A stretch of DNA of 64,000 nucleotides from Heterohyrax brucei (GCA_028571685.1 CM053158.1:51506501-51570500); one strand, 5' to 3'. Counted from the first letter of the stretch, positions 20,532 through 32,110 are shown. Notes: generated by a model not told the origin, from the sequence alone. Translations and numbers: made by a program.

Positions 20532-21855
20532 ACAGTTCCACATTGTCTGCTTGTATCCCTTGGGCTTGCATATGTAAATGTATCAGATTTGAATGGAGTA
20601 ATTACTATACTTGGCTATAGATGTATTATTTTTGTTTCAGTTTAGTTTTTGTTTAATTATCATCCCTCAGTGAGTCTGCTGAACTAGACAAACTCAACAA
20701 GTAGAACTGTAAGTAAAAAACCAGGCTGTTTAGCAGTTTTTCATGTGCTATTTGATACATACTTTTTCTAAAGCAGTGGAAACCTGATTGGATTGACCAT
20801 CCATTTCTCACCTAAGCGGGGAGGGGGAGTGAGGATGTAGCTGATTCTTATAAACCAAATTTTTAAAATTACTCCATAAAGTGGCAAACTTATGTATATT
20901 CACTATGTGGAAAATTTAGAACTATACACACTGACTCACTGCCATCCAAAGATAAATAGAACTTTGTGGTTTGTTTTCCACTTAATTACTGTTTTTATTG
21001 CAGAATAAGTGCATGGTATAAAACTACCTCTTTCTAGTATATCTATTTGGTTGGGATTTTTGTTGTTGTTTTTAACTTTTTTGCCACAGTTAGCCACTTT
21101 CTGAATAGCTGTTTCAAAAAACTTGGAATTCTGCTTCATGGAGATTGTTTAAAATAATTTTATGTGAAGTACACAGAGCCTTGGACTATAAAAGTGTGGT
21201 GCTGTTTCTTCCAGTCCCTAGGATGTTGCCTCACTAAGTCTAGGACTCCTTAAGGCAAGAAGTTTCTAGAAGGTGAGGTAAGATAAGAAATTACTCAGAA
21301 ATAGTTGACTCAAGGACTACTTTGATGTAAATATTTTGAATCAAAGGATTCTGAATCCATCCACTCATTCTGTGGTCAGAAGCATAATGATATAACTTAA
21401 GTAGAACTTTGGATTTCTGTATAAGTGTAAACTTTCACGAAAGTGGCCATTGCTGACTTCACCCTCTTTTAAAGCAATGTACGTATTTTTTTAGCATGGA
21501 AAAATTCCTGCCAAAACGATTTCCTTAAAACCGCCATACCTAAACTAAGACCTGTATCTTGTGAGGTCCGTGCAGTGACAAATCACAGAAACTAATTTTC
21601 TCCTCTTTTAGTGGTTTTAGCATGGGAAATACCACCCCTCTCTTTTCTGAGTTCCTTTTTTAGAAGATTAAAGTTGGAGTCTGTTTTAATTTTAAAGACA
21701 AGATGTTTTTGGTACTCAGTAAGGACCATGTTTAAAATTAACTGGCAGGCTTCTGTGATCTCTCTGTCGTCAACATGTCGCCATATAGTTCAGAAGATAG
21801 CCTCAGAATTAATACTTTTAAAATCCTTTGACAGTTTCTCCCTAATTAATTAATT
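20532..21855. other. Intergenic, nothing recognised
   Basis: This AT-rich DNA has no splice-flanked coding segment and no repeat I can name. Confidence 0.45.
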
Positions 21856-21861
21856 GCTAAT

Positions 21862-22160
21862 TCTCAGTACTCCCAGCTTTTTGTTGCTGTTGCTGTATCT
21901 GGCTGCCCCAGGCACAACAGGACTTGACTGCTGGGACCTATAGTGTTTCTACCAACTGATTTTCAGATGTTAACTTCGCTTCTCTTCTGTCTTAGTCTGG
22001 AAGTACCTCTGAAACCTGTTCAGCGTCACAGCGACATGCAAGCCGTCTCTGACAATTGATAGGTGTGTTTGAGGGACATTGGCCAGGGCAGACCTCATCT
22101 GCCATTTGGAGGCAAGAATTTGCCCACAGAGCCACCACTGCCTTCCTTAGGGTGAACTAT
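21862..22160 (-). repeat. Composite SINE, - strand, decayed
   Basis: Starting at TTGTTGCTGTTGCTG, it contains TTTCTACCAACTGATTTTCA, CTGTCTTAGTCTGGAAGTAC, CTCTGAAACCTGTTCAGCG and CACAGAGCCACCACTGCC. The same order occurs at 43345-43676 and 57465-57765. Confidence 0.6.
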
Positions 22161-22304
22161 TTTTTTGCCAGTTTTTAAAAAATGTATCCCAAAGATGACT
22201 TTTAGAAACATAATCCTAAAAAAAAGAAAAAGAAAGAAACTTTACTAACCCTCTGTCACAGCATATTAATGACACCCTAAATTTGAGAAATATAGGGTAC
22301 TGTG

Positions 22305-22435
22305 GATCTTAGGATGTTTAGTAGCGTCCCTGGTCCCCACTCATTAGATAACAGTAACCGTCCCCCCACCCCAAGCTGGCAATCAAAAATATTTCCAGAC
22401 ACTAACAAATACCCCCTTTGAGAACCCTGGGTTGG
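22305..22435 (+). mobile_element. MER20-like hAT fragment
   Basis: The order is GGATGTTTAGTAGCGTCCCT, GGTCCCCACTCATTAGATAA, AATATTTCCAGACACTAACA and TTTGAGAACCCTGGGTT. It is the same family as 15085-15230. Confidence 0.65.
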
Positions 22436-22439
22436 TCTG

Positions 22440-23670
22440 AAGATATTTTGTGTCTGCTTGACTTTGTTTAATGACTGATTTTTATTTCATTATCAAAGGT
22501 TGAAATGGCAGTATTGTTAAAAATCTGTATCTCCAAATGGTGCTTTGCAAACTTGAAATGCTAAAATAAAATTTTAAACAAAAAGCTATGATTTTACATT
22601 CAAAGTACTAGAGAAGTAAACATCTGATACAGTTTACATATTTATCAGAGAAATCAATTATATGCTCTTTGTTCATACTTTTAAAGGAAATTTTTTAAAT
22701 AAAAAGATACTTTATAACTTAAGCCAAAGACTTAGATAAAATGTATTTGTTCACAGAGGAGTAATTCACATCTTTAGAGTACACTTTTGAGCAAACTTCC
22801 AGGTGTTTAAATCCAAATCTTTATCACACTGATGAAAAATGTGATATGAGTTTTGAAAAAAGTATTTGGTTGCCAAAACATAAGGGCTCTACAGAAATTG
22901 AGTGGAACCTTTTTTTTTAGTAGGTAGAGTTGAATACTTGCTGAGAATCTTCATAAAATGAGTTTCCTCAGTGTGACTGAGAGTAGACTGCATTCCCTGT
23001 AGATAAAACTGAGTCTGGCTTGTAGGTATTTGGTTCATTCTTTAAAACAAGCTTGAAAGTATTTGGTGCATTCTTAAAAACAAGCAAACAACAACAACAA
23101 CAAAATACGGAATTTTTTAAATGTAAGTGTAAACAAAATTGTATAATGAACTGTCCATCATGTGTCCATCATTCAGTACCCTGTAAGTGGTTCCCATCTC
23201 CTTCTATGTCTGATTCCCAACCACTGATGCCCTTCTTACGGTGGTGTCTTGAAGCACGTCGGTGTGGTCCCTTCTTGATAGGTTTGCTGTCCTACATAGT
23301 ATATACAGTCAGTCACAGCTTGTGCATTGACATCAGTACTTTTTCTTTTCAGTGACAGTTCTCTGCTCAAGTCCCTGGATGTTGCCAAGATCTTGTCGCA
23401 GACCTGCCTGTACACTTTTAGATTTACTCTTGAGATCAAGTCTTGAGACCTCAAGTTAGAATCTGACATGCCAAATATTTCAGGCCCAGAATGTGTATGT
23501 GAATGAGTACTTTCTCTTGTATAGAATTTTAGATGAAAACATTGTATTGCTCAAAGTAAGAGACTTAGAGAAGAATATTGCTAACTATGGTATTGGGACT
23601 AGTGTCTGGGCAGTTGAATGTTGTCTAAAATTGATAATGTTTGTACTGGAAATATTAATCTTCTCTATCA
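22440..23670. other. Intergenic stretch with a 33-bp tandem duplication
   Basis: No gene is recognised. At 23019-23051 and 23052-23084 two adjacent 33-bp units share the order CTTGNANGTATTTGGTKCAT, TC, AAAACAAG with few mismatches. Confidence 0.5.
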
Positions 23671-23678
23671 GTTTTCTG

Positions 23679-23840
23679 GAAACAGTGGTGGTGCAGTGGT
23701 TAAGTACATGTCTGCTAACCCAAAGGTCAGCAGTTCAAATCCTCCAGGAGCTCCTTGGAAACTCTATAGGGCAATTCTACTCTGTCTGTAGGGTAACTGT
23801 GCGTCAGAATCAATTCAATGGCAGTACGTTTCGTGGTTAC
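23679..23840 (+). repeat. AfroSINE copy, + strand, half of an inverted pair
   Basis: GAAACAGTGGTGGTGCAGTGG, GCTAACCCAAAGGTCAGCAG, CTCCTTGGAAACTCTATAGG and GCGTCAGAATCAATTCAATG are present. It is nearly full length and is followed within about 25 bp by an opposite-strand copy. Confidence 0.88.
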
Positions 23841-23861
23841 CAATTTTTTTGGACTGAGTAC

Positions 23862-24025
23862 CCCCCCCAAAACCCATTGCTGTTGAGTCAGGTCCCACTC
23901 ATAGAGACCCTACAGGTCAGAGTAGGACTGCCCCATAGAGTTTCCAAGGAGTGCCTGGTGGATTTGAACTGCTGATCTTTCAGTTAGCAGATGTATTAGT
24001 TAACCCACTATGCCACCAGGGTTTT
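23862..24025 (-). repeat. AfroSINE copy, - strand, half of an inverted pair
   Basis: AAAACCCATTGCTGTTGAGT, GACCCTACAGGTCAGAGTAG, GTGCCTGGTGGATTTGAACT and CACTATGCCACCAGGGTTTT are present. It is nearly full length and inverted relative to 23679-23840. Confidence 0.88.
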
Positions 24026-24543
24026 ACTTAGGAGGTTAAAAGAAGCCCTGACTGGAAGACATGGCTGGTGGCCTCTAGCTGTCTTCCACAATTCATTTAT
24101 TCTCACCTTCTCTCCCCCCACCTTCAACTTCTCCTACTGTTGCTCTTCTTGATGATTTCATCTGGGCACATGGCCATCTGTTGAGAGACTACATGTACCA
24201 GCTGCCTTTAGCTAAGTGTGGCTATGTGTGACTACATTCTTACAATGAAATAGGAACACAAGTTATGAGCACTTTCTTTAAAAAAAAATTGCACTCCATT
24301 GCCTCTCTAATAGAGAAATGCAAACGTGAATCTGGCTAGTCTGAACTGAGAGTGAAGGCACTTGAAGAAGATGGTACAGCTGGGTCGCTGGGTGGCCTAG
24401 TAAAGCAGTCACTGTCTCACCCAGGACCAGAGAGAAACAATTAAAACACACTCTTCTTTGTATCCCTTTCTTGTTATTGACCATAGAGTAGCTAAAGTCA
24501 GTGGAAGAAATGGAGATGTAAAGAGCTGCAGGGAAAATTTCCA

Positions 24544-26531
24544 AGAGCAGCTCAAGAAGACAAAGTGAAGTGTTATAATGAGGTGTGCAAAGAAAGACAT
24601 GGAGTTAAAAAAGGGACGGGTAGAGAGCACACTTGGCATTCACCAAACTGAAAGACCTGAAGAAAAAATTCAACCTTGGATTTGTAATACTGAAGGATTT
24701 TATGGGCAAAACATTGAATGACCCAGAAACCATCAAAAGGTAGAAGGAATATACAGAGTCACTGTACCAAAAAGAATTTGTGAACATTCACCCAATTCAG
24801 GCAGTGGCGTATGATCAAGAATTGATGGTACTGAAGGAAGAGATTCAAGCTGCACTGAAAGCATTAGCAAAAAACAAGGGTCCTGGAATTGACAGAATAC
24901 TAATTGAGATGTTTCAACAAATGTATATAATGCTGGATGCTCCCATTCATCTATGCCAAGAAATCTGAAGGATAGCTACCTGCCCAAGTCACTGAAAGAG
25001 ATCCATATCTGTGCCCATTCCAAAGAAAGATGATCCAACAGAATGTGGACATTATTGAACAATACCATTAATATCATGTACAAGTAAAATTTTGATGAAA
25101 ATCATTCAAAAACAGTTACAGTAGTACATCAACAGGCAGCTGTCAGAAATTCCTGCTCGATTCAGAAGAGGATGTAGAACAAGAGATATCGTTGCCGATG
25201 TCAGATAGATCTTGGCTGAAAACAGAAAATGCCCCCAAAATATTTATGCTGTGTTTTATTGACTGTATAAAGGGATTTGACTATGTGGACTATAAATTAT
25301 GTATAACATTGCAAAGAATGAGAATTCCAGAAGACTTAATCATGCTTGCAGGGAACCTGTACATAAACCAGGAGGCAGTTGTTTGAACAGAATAAAGTGA
25401 TACTGTATGGTTTCCCGGTATTTGACTTGGCTGGAATGGTTTAAAACTGTGCATCAGGATTGTATTCTTTCACCATACTTATTCAATCTGTATGCTGAAC
25501 CAGTAATATGAGAAGCTGGAGTGTACAAAGAAGAATGCAGTATCAGGATTGGAGGAAGAGTCATTAAGCCATCTGTGATTACAGATGATACAAACTTGCC
25601 TGCTGAAAGCAAAGAGGACTTGAGACATTTACTTATGGAGATCAAAGACTATACGGTCTTCAGTGTGGATTACACCTCAACATAAAGCAAACAAAATTCT
25701 TCACAACTGACCAATAAGCAACATCATGATAAATGGAGAAAAAAATGAAGTAGCCAAGGATTTCGTTTTATTTGGATCCACAAGCAACACCCATGCAAGA
25801 GGCAGTCAAGACATCAAAAGACATGCTATACTGCATTGGGAAAATTTGTTGTAAAATACTGCTTTCAAGTGTTGAAAAGCAAAGAAGTCACATTGAGTAC
25901 TGAGGTGTGCCTGACCTAATCAGAAAATCAAACCCTTTGGTATTAGGTCAATTCCAACTCCCAGCAACCCTATAGGATAGAGTAGAACTGCCCCATAGGG
26001 TTTTCAAGGAGCACCTGGTGGATTTGAACGGCTAATCTTCTGATTAGCAGCCACAGTTCTTAACTACTACAGCACCAGGTTTGCCATGCCTGACTGAAGC
26101 CATGGTATTTTCAATTGCGCCATATGCATGCAACAACCGGGCAATGAATAAGGAAGACTGAAGAAGAAATGACACCTTGAAAATACAGTGTTGGTAAAGA
26201 ATACTGAATATACAACAAACTGCTAGAAGAACAAACAAACCTGTCTCAGAAGAAATACAGCCAGAAGCCTCTTTAGAAGTGAAGATGGTGAGACCATCTC
26301 ACATACTTTGGGCATGCTATTAGGATGGTCCAGTCCCTGGAGGACATCATGCTTGGTAAAGTGCAGGATCAGTGAGGAGAAGAAGACCCTCAACAAGATG
26401 GATTGACACAGGGTCTACATTAATGGGCTGAAACGTAACAACAATTGTCAGGATGGTACAGGACCAGGCAGTGTTTTGCTCATAGGATCACTATGAGTCC
26501 AGCTGATGCTATGTACCTAACCACGACAACT
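24544..26531 (+). mobile_element. RTE-class LINE copy B, interrupted by a SINE
   Basis: It begins AGCTCAAGAAGACAAAGTG, as copy A does. At about 24824-24900 the frame reads LKEEIQAALKALAKNKGPGIDR, the start of the RTE reverse transcriptase. At about 25245-25290 it reads CFIDCIKGFDYVDYKL (motif A, Asp kept). Later there are TTCACCATACTTATTCAATC (motif B region), then GGACATCATGCTTGG and the tail GTCCAGCTGATGCTATGTAC. Many frameshifts and stops make it inactive. An AfroSINE sits at 25916-26086. Confidence 0.85.
25916..26086 (-). repeat. AfroSINE inserted in RTE copy B, with 8-bp duplication
   Basis: The SINE is complementary (CAAACCCTTTGGTATTAGGT, CCTATAGGATAGAGTAGAAC, GAGCACCTGGTGGATTTGAA). 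TGCCTGAC flanks it at 25908-25915 and 26087-26094. The RTE reading resumes directly after it (GAAGCCATGGTATTTTC). Confidence 0.85.
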
Positions 26532-26721
26532 TGGATTCTCTTTCTTAAAGTACTTCCATCTCTACCCTAACTAAAACAAGTAAAATCACTGTTTTCAGAA
26601 GTACTGCCTTTTCTCATGCCACAATCTTTAAATCATTATCTGTGTGTGCTTGCTTTGTGGTTGCCCCCACAAAGAGCCAGAACAAGCCCTACGCTCCAAA
26701 ATTGATTCATATATTGAGACC

Positions 26722-26884
26722 AGAAACCCCTGTTGCCATCAAGTTGATGGTGACTCAGGGTGACCCTGTAGGGCAGAATGAAACTGCCTCCTGGGATTTC
26801 CAAGGCTATCGCTTTTACTGAAGTGGACTGCCATGTCTTTCTCCAGAGGAGTGGCTGATGGGTTTGAACTGCTGGCACACACCA
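26722..26884 (-). repeat. AfroSINE copy, - strand
   Basis: AGAAACCCCTGTTGCCATCA, GACCCTGTAGGGCAGAATGA and GGAGTGGCTGATGGGTTTGA are recognisable. The middle has the longer-subtype insert with CTTTACTGAAGTGGACTGCC. Confidence 0.75.
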
Positions 26885-26984
26885 GAGGGTATGAAAAATC
26901 TCATTACTCAGTGGGATTTTGTGGCCAGAGCAGGGCAGGTGCAAGTCCATCCAGGGGGGCAGTGGTGAGGTAGTGTGGTTCATT

Positions 26985-27300
26985 TTCCTTTTATGGTGTT
27001 CTGTGTGCAGCACAAGCAGTATATATCTGTGTAGTCAATAAAACACAGCGTAAATGTCTTTTCGGCATTTTGTATTTTCAGCCAAGATCCATGTGACATC
27101 AGCAATGATATCACTTGTTCTACATTCTCTCCTGAATCTAGCAGAAATTTCTGGCGGTTACCTGTTGACATACTACTGCCACTGTTTTTGAATGATTTTT
27201 GTCAAAATTTTACTTGTGTATGATATTACTGATATTGTTCGGTCGTGTCCATATTCTGTTGGATCACCTTTCTTTGGAATGGGCACAGATATAATATCTT
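26985..27300 (-). mobile_element. RTE fragment C, reverse-transcriptase part
   Basis: On the - strand it reads ACCGCCAGAAATTTCTG, the region before motif A, and then a CFIDYTDIYC-like motif A at about 27020-27050. The + strand ends with the complement of GTGCCCATTCCAAAGAAAGG. Both ends are truncated. Confidence 0.75.
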
Positions 27301-27307
27301 CATAAGT

Positions 27308-27478
27308 ATACTGAAAAGTTGGTAGTTCAGGTTCACCCATGAGCACGATGGAAGAAAGGCCCAGAGATCTGCTTCCACAAAAATTGCAGCCAAGGAAGCG
27401 CTAAGAAATAGTTCTGCTCTGTAACACGTAGAATCTCCTTATGTTGAAACCAACTTGTGGCAGCAGGTTTAGTTTTTA
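27308..27478 (+). repeat. AfroSINE, longer subtype, diverged
   Basis: AAAGTTGGTAGTTCAGGTTC, ACCCATGAGCACGATGGAAG, AAATAGTTCTGCTCTGTAAC and the final GCAGGTTTAGTTTTT are recognisable. The tRNA-derived head is missing. Confidence 0.5.
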
Positions 27479-27479
27479 G

Positions 27480-28670
27480 GTGCAGGAAGCAGAGTCAAGG
27501 TCATTGTTCTCAGGGGGCCTGTTGTGGTTTTGTGGTTGTAACTTCCCACCAGCACTGAGGGGGAGAGTGCCTGGGCTTTCTTAAGCACTTGCCCACATGG
27601 TAGGGAAGAGGGAAGGGGATAGGGGAGGATGTTGAAAGCCATCCTGGATCAAACTTCAGAAATGGAGTTTTCCTCTTTATTACAGTTCTTACAGTATCTT
27701 AATAAGAATCTGACAACCAAACGGGCCAAGAATCTTCAAATCAGAAATGGTTCAGCTTACTTATATATTTTAGTCATGAGAGCATTAATATTTGAAATCC
27801 TTAAGAAAATGTGTAAATCCATCTTCTTGCTGCCAGCAGTCCAGCTCTGAAGCACAGATGTCACCCATCCATGGATTAAGAAGTTTTGAAGACACAGTCA
27901 CTGAAGTCCATTAAAACTGCAAAATTTTGGATGGTGCTTAAATGAATTTTAATTTGCCAAGACGTGCTGAAAAAACAAAAAGAATCAATTTTTAAATGGC
28001 AAATCTTCAGTGAACAAAGCAGTTTTTCAAGCTAGTAAAAGTAGAGTAATATGCCATCAGCAGAAAACTGATCATGTCTTCTTACAGTTGTGTTCTTTTC
28101 AACAGAAGTAAGTTATAAAATATATATCTAAAGGTACTTAATTCTAATATCTTTATAAAACTTAGCCCATAGCTTACAAATTAAAAAAAAAAAAAAATCG
28201 TTTGTCAGACCACATGTCACCATACTCACAAAGGATTAGAACAATTATGCAAATCAAATTCTGGAAATAGCTCTGGGTATCCCATAATTCCTCAAGATAG
28301 ATATGCAAATTAAACTAACTGTGACTGTGGGTTAAAGAAATACACACTGTAGGGTTATAGTTTTTATATCACTTTGCAGGATGAGAACCCTCGACAGAGG
28401 TTCTTTCCTATCTCTCTTACATCTCCCTCTTCTGTGTAAGCCGTGGCTGTGCAAATAGTACTGCTCTCAGGGAATATATGGGGGTGGGGAGGAGCCAACC
28501 AAAATTTAAAAAAAAAAGAAAAGAAAAGACTGTGTTAAATGAAGAAAATTGTCCTCTCCTTTTGCATTTTTGATTTAATGATCCCTGTACAATTTTTTTA
28601 GTTGATCGACTGAAGCTTCCATTCAAACAATGCACTGCACTGGGCAAATCTCCTGTGAAAAGACCTGTAG
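27480..28670. other. Intergenic, nothing recognised
   Basis: No gene or named repeat is seen. There are A-runs at 28183-28197 and 28507-28526. Confidence 0.4.
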
Positions 28671-28672
28671 AG

Positions 28673-29150
28673 AGTGTTAAAAAGCAAAAATGCCACCTTG
28701 AAGACTAAGGTGTGCCTGAACCAAGCCATAGTGTTTTCAGTTCATATGCATGCGAAAGCTGGACAATGAATAAAGAAGAGGGAAGAAGACTGTGATGGAC
28801 TTGAATTATGATGTTGTAAAGAATACTGCATGTAATAGTAGCTAAAAGAATGAATAAATTCATCTTGGAAGAAGTACAGCCATGACGCTCCCTGGAAGCA
28901 AGGACACTGAGACTTCATCTCACATACTTTGGACATGTTATTAGGAGGAATCAGTACCTGGAGGACATCGTGCTTGATAAAGGATCAGCCAAAAGAGGAT
29001 CCCCAATAAGACGGATTGACACAATGGCTACAAAAATGGGCTCAAGCTTAACAATTGTGAGGATGGCACGGGACCAGGCAGGGTTTTGTTCTGTTCTGCG
29101 TAAGGTCACTATGAGTCATAATCAACTCAACAGCACCTAACAACAACATA
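28673..29150 (+). mobile_element. RTE copy D, 3' end only
   Basis: It runs from GACTAAGGTGTGCCTGAACC through GGACATGTTATTAGGAGG and GAGGATGGCACGGGACCAGG. It finishes AATCAACTCAACAGCACCTA ACAACAACAT. It is 5' truncated, as is usual for LINE copies. Confidence 0.85.
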
Positions 29151-29159
29151 GAATTTTTC

Positions 29160-29895
29160 AAGGAGCCCTGGCAATATAAAAGTTAGTCATTTGGCTGCTG
29201 TCTTAGTTACTACGTCTTCGTGCTGCTAACGGAAATGCCACAGTGGATGGCTTTAACAAACAGAAGTTCATTCTCTCACAAATGAGAAGGCTAGAAGTCT
29301 GAATTCAGGGTGTCAGCTCTAGGGGAATGCTTTCTCTGTCCGCTGTAGAGGAAGGTCCTTGTCATCACTCGTCACCCCCAGGCCTAGGAGCTTCTCAGAG
29401 CAGGAACTCTGCATCCAAAGGATGCACTCTGCTCCTGGCACTACTTTCTTGGTGGCATGAGGTCCCCTTGTCTTTCTATTCACTTCTCTCTTTTATATCT
29501 TATAAAAGATTAACTCAAGATACAACCTAAGCTTGCATACTGAGTTCTGCCACATTAATATAATGGCCTCTAATCCTATTTCATTAATCACGCGGAGGTA
29601 GGATGTACAACATGTGGGAAGATCAATCAGATGATGACATGGTGGACAGTCCAACAATACTGGGAATCATGACGTAGCCAAGTTGACACACATTTTACAG
29701 GGATGCAATTCAACCTGTAACAGCTGGTAACTGAAAGGCTGGCAGACTAGACTCACCCAGAATCTCTGAGGGAGAAAGGCTGGACAATATATTCCTATAA
29801 AGATTACAGAGTTAGAAACCCTATGGGGGCAGTTCTACTCAGTCCTATAGGGTACTGTGAGTCAGAATTCACTTGACAGCACCTAACAACAACAA
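29160..29895 (+). repeat. AfroSINE, longer subtype, split by a solo LTR
   Basis: The head AGGAGCCCTGGCAATATAAA ends at 29198. The body resumes at 29723 with GCTGGTAACTGAAAGGCTGG, ACCCAGAATCTCTGAGGG and CCTATGGGGGCAGTTCTACT. It finishes CACTTGACAGCACCTAACAA CAACAAC. The interruption is the LTR-like element at 29199-29722. Confidence 0.8.
29199..29722 (+). mobile_element. Solo LTR-like element nested in a SINE
   Basis: This 524-bp block begins TGTCTTAGTTAC and ends CCTGTAACA, so it has the TG...CA ends of an LTR. GCTGC (29194-29198) and GCTGG (29723-29727) flank it, a 5-bp target duplication with one mismatch. Internal landmarks include AAGTCTGAATTCAGGGTGTC, GGTCCTTGTCATCACTC and CAAGTTGACACACATTTTAC. 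It is probably ERVL/MaLR-like; the family name is inferred. There is no internal gag/pol. Confidence 0.65.
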
Positions 29896-30379
29896 CACAA
29901 TTTTTTAGTGAGGCATGCATTATGTCAACAATGAAACTAAATAATTTTTGAAAGCCTTTAGAAATTACAGTATGTCTGTATCTTCAAGAAAATGAAAAAG
30001 TCTATTGTTGCCTCCAGATTCCAATGCAGGTTTTAACCAAAAAACAACATGTGCTTCTCAGCTATCATATCCTAGCAGCAAATAAGAATTTCTATGCTAG
30101 AATGCTATTTAGGCTGGCATAATTCAGGTAGTATAAAAGCATCAGGGGAATTTTTAAGTATATACTTTGCAAGCAGTTTTCAAAACTAGAGTAGACTGGC
30201 TACCTAAAATTTAATTTTTAGAAGATTAAATTATTCCTCTAGAAGCCAAATAACTTCAATTTACTTGTCTCCTTAACATTACTGAGAAATAAGTGTATTG
30301 CATTTAGTCTTGACATTGCAAGTTAAAACGTTTTTCCGTGTTTTCTCTATTTAATTTGAAGCAACCTTAGGACTTCAGG

Positions 30380-30546
30380 AAACCCTGGTGGTGTAGCGGT
30401 TAAGTACTGCAGCTGCTAACCAAAAGGTTTGCAGTTCAAACCCACCAGGTGCTCCTTGGAAACTCTATGGGGCAATTCTACTCTGTCTATAGGGTTGCTA
30501 TGAGTCTGAATCAATTCAAAGGCAGTGGATTTGGTTTGGTTTAGTT
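30380..30546 (+). repeat. Full-length AfroSINE with perfect 13-bp target duplication
   Basis: It is one of the cleanest copies: AAACCCTGGTGGTGTAGCGG, GCTAACCAAAAGGTTTGCAG, ACCAGGTGCTCCTTGGAAAC and a TTTGGTTTGGTTTAG end. TTAGGACTTCAGG occurs at 30367-30379 and 30547-30559 without a mismatch. Confidence 0.95.
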
Positions 30547-31407
30547 TTAGGACTTCAGGCTGTCAGCTGTAAATCTCAAACTCTTTATTTACTTTAAATT
30601 TCTTCAAGCAGGATGGCTTGGGGACCTGCTTAAGTCCTCCAACCGCAGCCCCTACTCCTTTTGCTTTGAATAAAGCCCCCCAAAAACCTTCTTTGTAGTG
30701 TAAATCTACTACTGCCCCGACTTGTGGGAGGTGAGAAGAGAGGACATTTTGAGGGTTACTTCCCTGGTTTCTTTCCAATTCTGACATTTCTAATCAACAG
30801 AGTTCTTGCTGGCTCTTCTCCCAACCAGATTTCATGTAGCAAATCCCCTCCATTAGAAAGATAGCAATCCTTACTGACATGTGACAATTTGGATGGAATT
30901 GGAACAGGAAACTTTAAGGGAGAATTATGTGGTTATATTGCACTTGGAGAAATATTTTAAAAGTGGATTTTGGAGTGAGGAGAGTAAGGAAAGGATGAGA
31001 AAGAAATGTAGGAAAACATGAAGAAGGAAAAGATGGAACCTGGACAAGTTTGGTTCCAGTCTTCTGGTTTTTCCTTCACAGATTAATCACCAGAGTTACA
31101 ATGTCTAGGGCTCTTTCCGGATGTCTGGTTATCCTGCGCTCTTTATCTAGATCCCTCTTCTGGGATCTGTCATAGTCTGCTTTGTTTTATGGACTTGGGT
31201 GCATTTGCCAAGCCCCAATTAGCTTCGTAACTGGTTAACAAAAGAATTCTCGGCTTTCCTTCACCATCTAGCCTGTCCAAAACAGAAACTAGCTTCTTAC
31301 TAGTTTTCAGTTATCTAGTGATTGGATGGACTCATTCAGCTATTTTCCCTCTCAGCCCGACACCCCAATTTCCATAATTGGATTTGTGATTTACAATTAT
31401 AAAAAAG

Positions 31408-31553
31408 AAAGTGGTTGCTGTCGATTCTGACTCATAGCGGTCCTATACGACAGAGTAGGAACACCCAAAAGAGTTTCCAGGGTCTTGCTGGTGCGTTCAA
31501 ACTACTGACCCTGTGGTTATCAGCTGAACTCTTACCACTATGCCACCAAGATA
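31408..31553 (-). repeat. AfroSINE copy, - strand
   Basis: GTGGTTGCTGTCGATTCTGA, CTCATAGCGGTCCTATACGA and CACTATGCCACCAAGATACG are present, with a slightly shortened 5' side. Confidence 0.8.
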
Positions 31554-31589
31554 CGCTTGAAAAAAGTGTAAATATGTCCTAATCAAAAA

Positions 31590-32110
31590 GGTATTACAGT
31601 GGTGCCTGGCTACCACCAATGACCTCCCTGACAGAGAACTCAACAAAGAGCCCCTAATGGAGCAGAAAAAATATGGGGTGCTGAACTCAAATTCTAGTAA
31701 AAAGACCAGATTTGATAGTGTGACAGACTGGAGGGCCTCTTGAAGACATGGAAACTAGCCCCACTATTAGTCCAGGACTGAAATGATTCTGGAAGTCAGC
31801 TCCTCAAACAAAGATTAAACTGGTATGTTAAGACATCAAATGATACTGGGGAAGAGTGTCCTTTTTGGCATAAGTAGATACAGGAGACTAACCTGGCAGC
31901 TCCTGTCCAGAGGTGAGACGAGAAGACAGAGGGGACAGGAGCTGGCTCAATGGACATGGGAAATACAGCGTGAAAAGGAGAAGTGTCCTATCACAGTGAG
32001 GGGAAGGCAGCTAGGGTCACATACCAAAGTATGTGTAAGCTTTTGTATGAGAAACTCACTCCAAATGTAAGCTTTCACTTAAAACACATTGAAAAAGTAA
32101 AAATATAATT
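31590..32110 (+). repeat. Interspersed repeat 'X', copy 1
   Basis: GTGCCTGGCTACCACCAATG, GGGAACTC-like AACTCAACAAAGAGCC, GGTGCTGAACTCAAATTCTA, ATACAGGAGACTAACCTGGC, GAAAAGGAGAAGTGTCC and TTTTGTATGAGAAACTCACT follow one another. They occur in the same order at 55700-56195. It ends in an A-rich tract, as non-LTR retroelements do. I suspect an afrotherian LINE 3' UTR but cannot name the family. Confidence 0.6.

Noticed and set aside
29199..29722. Endogenous retrovirus with genes
   Set aside because: It has only LTR-type ends and no gag, pol or env remnants. The same holds for 51781-52249.
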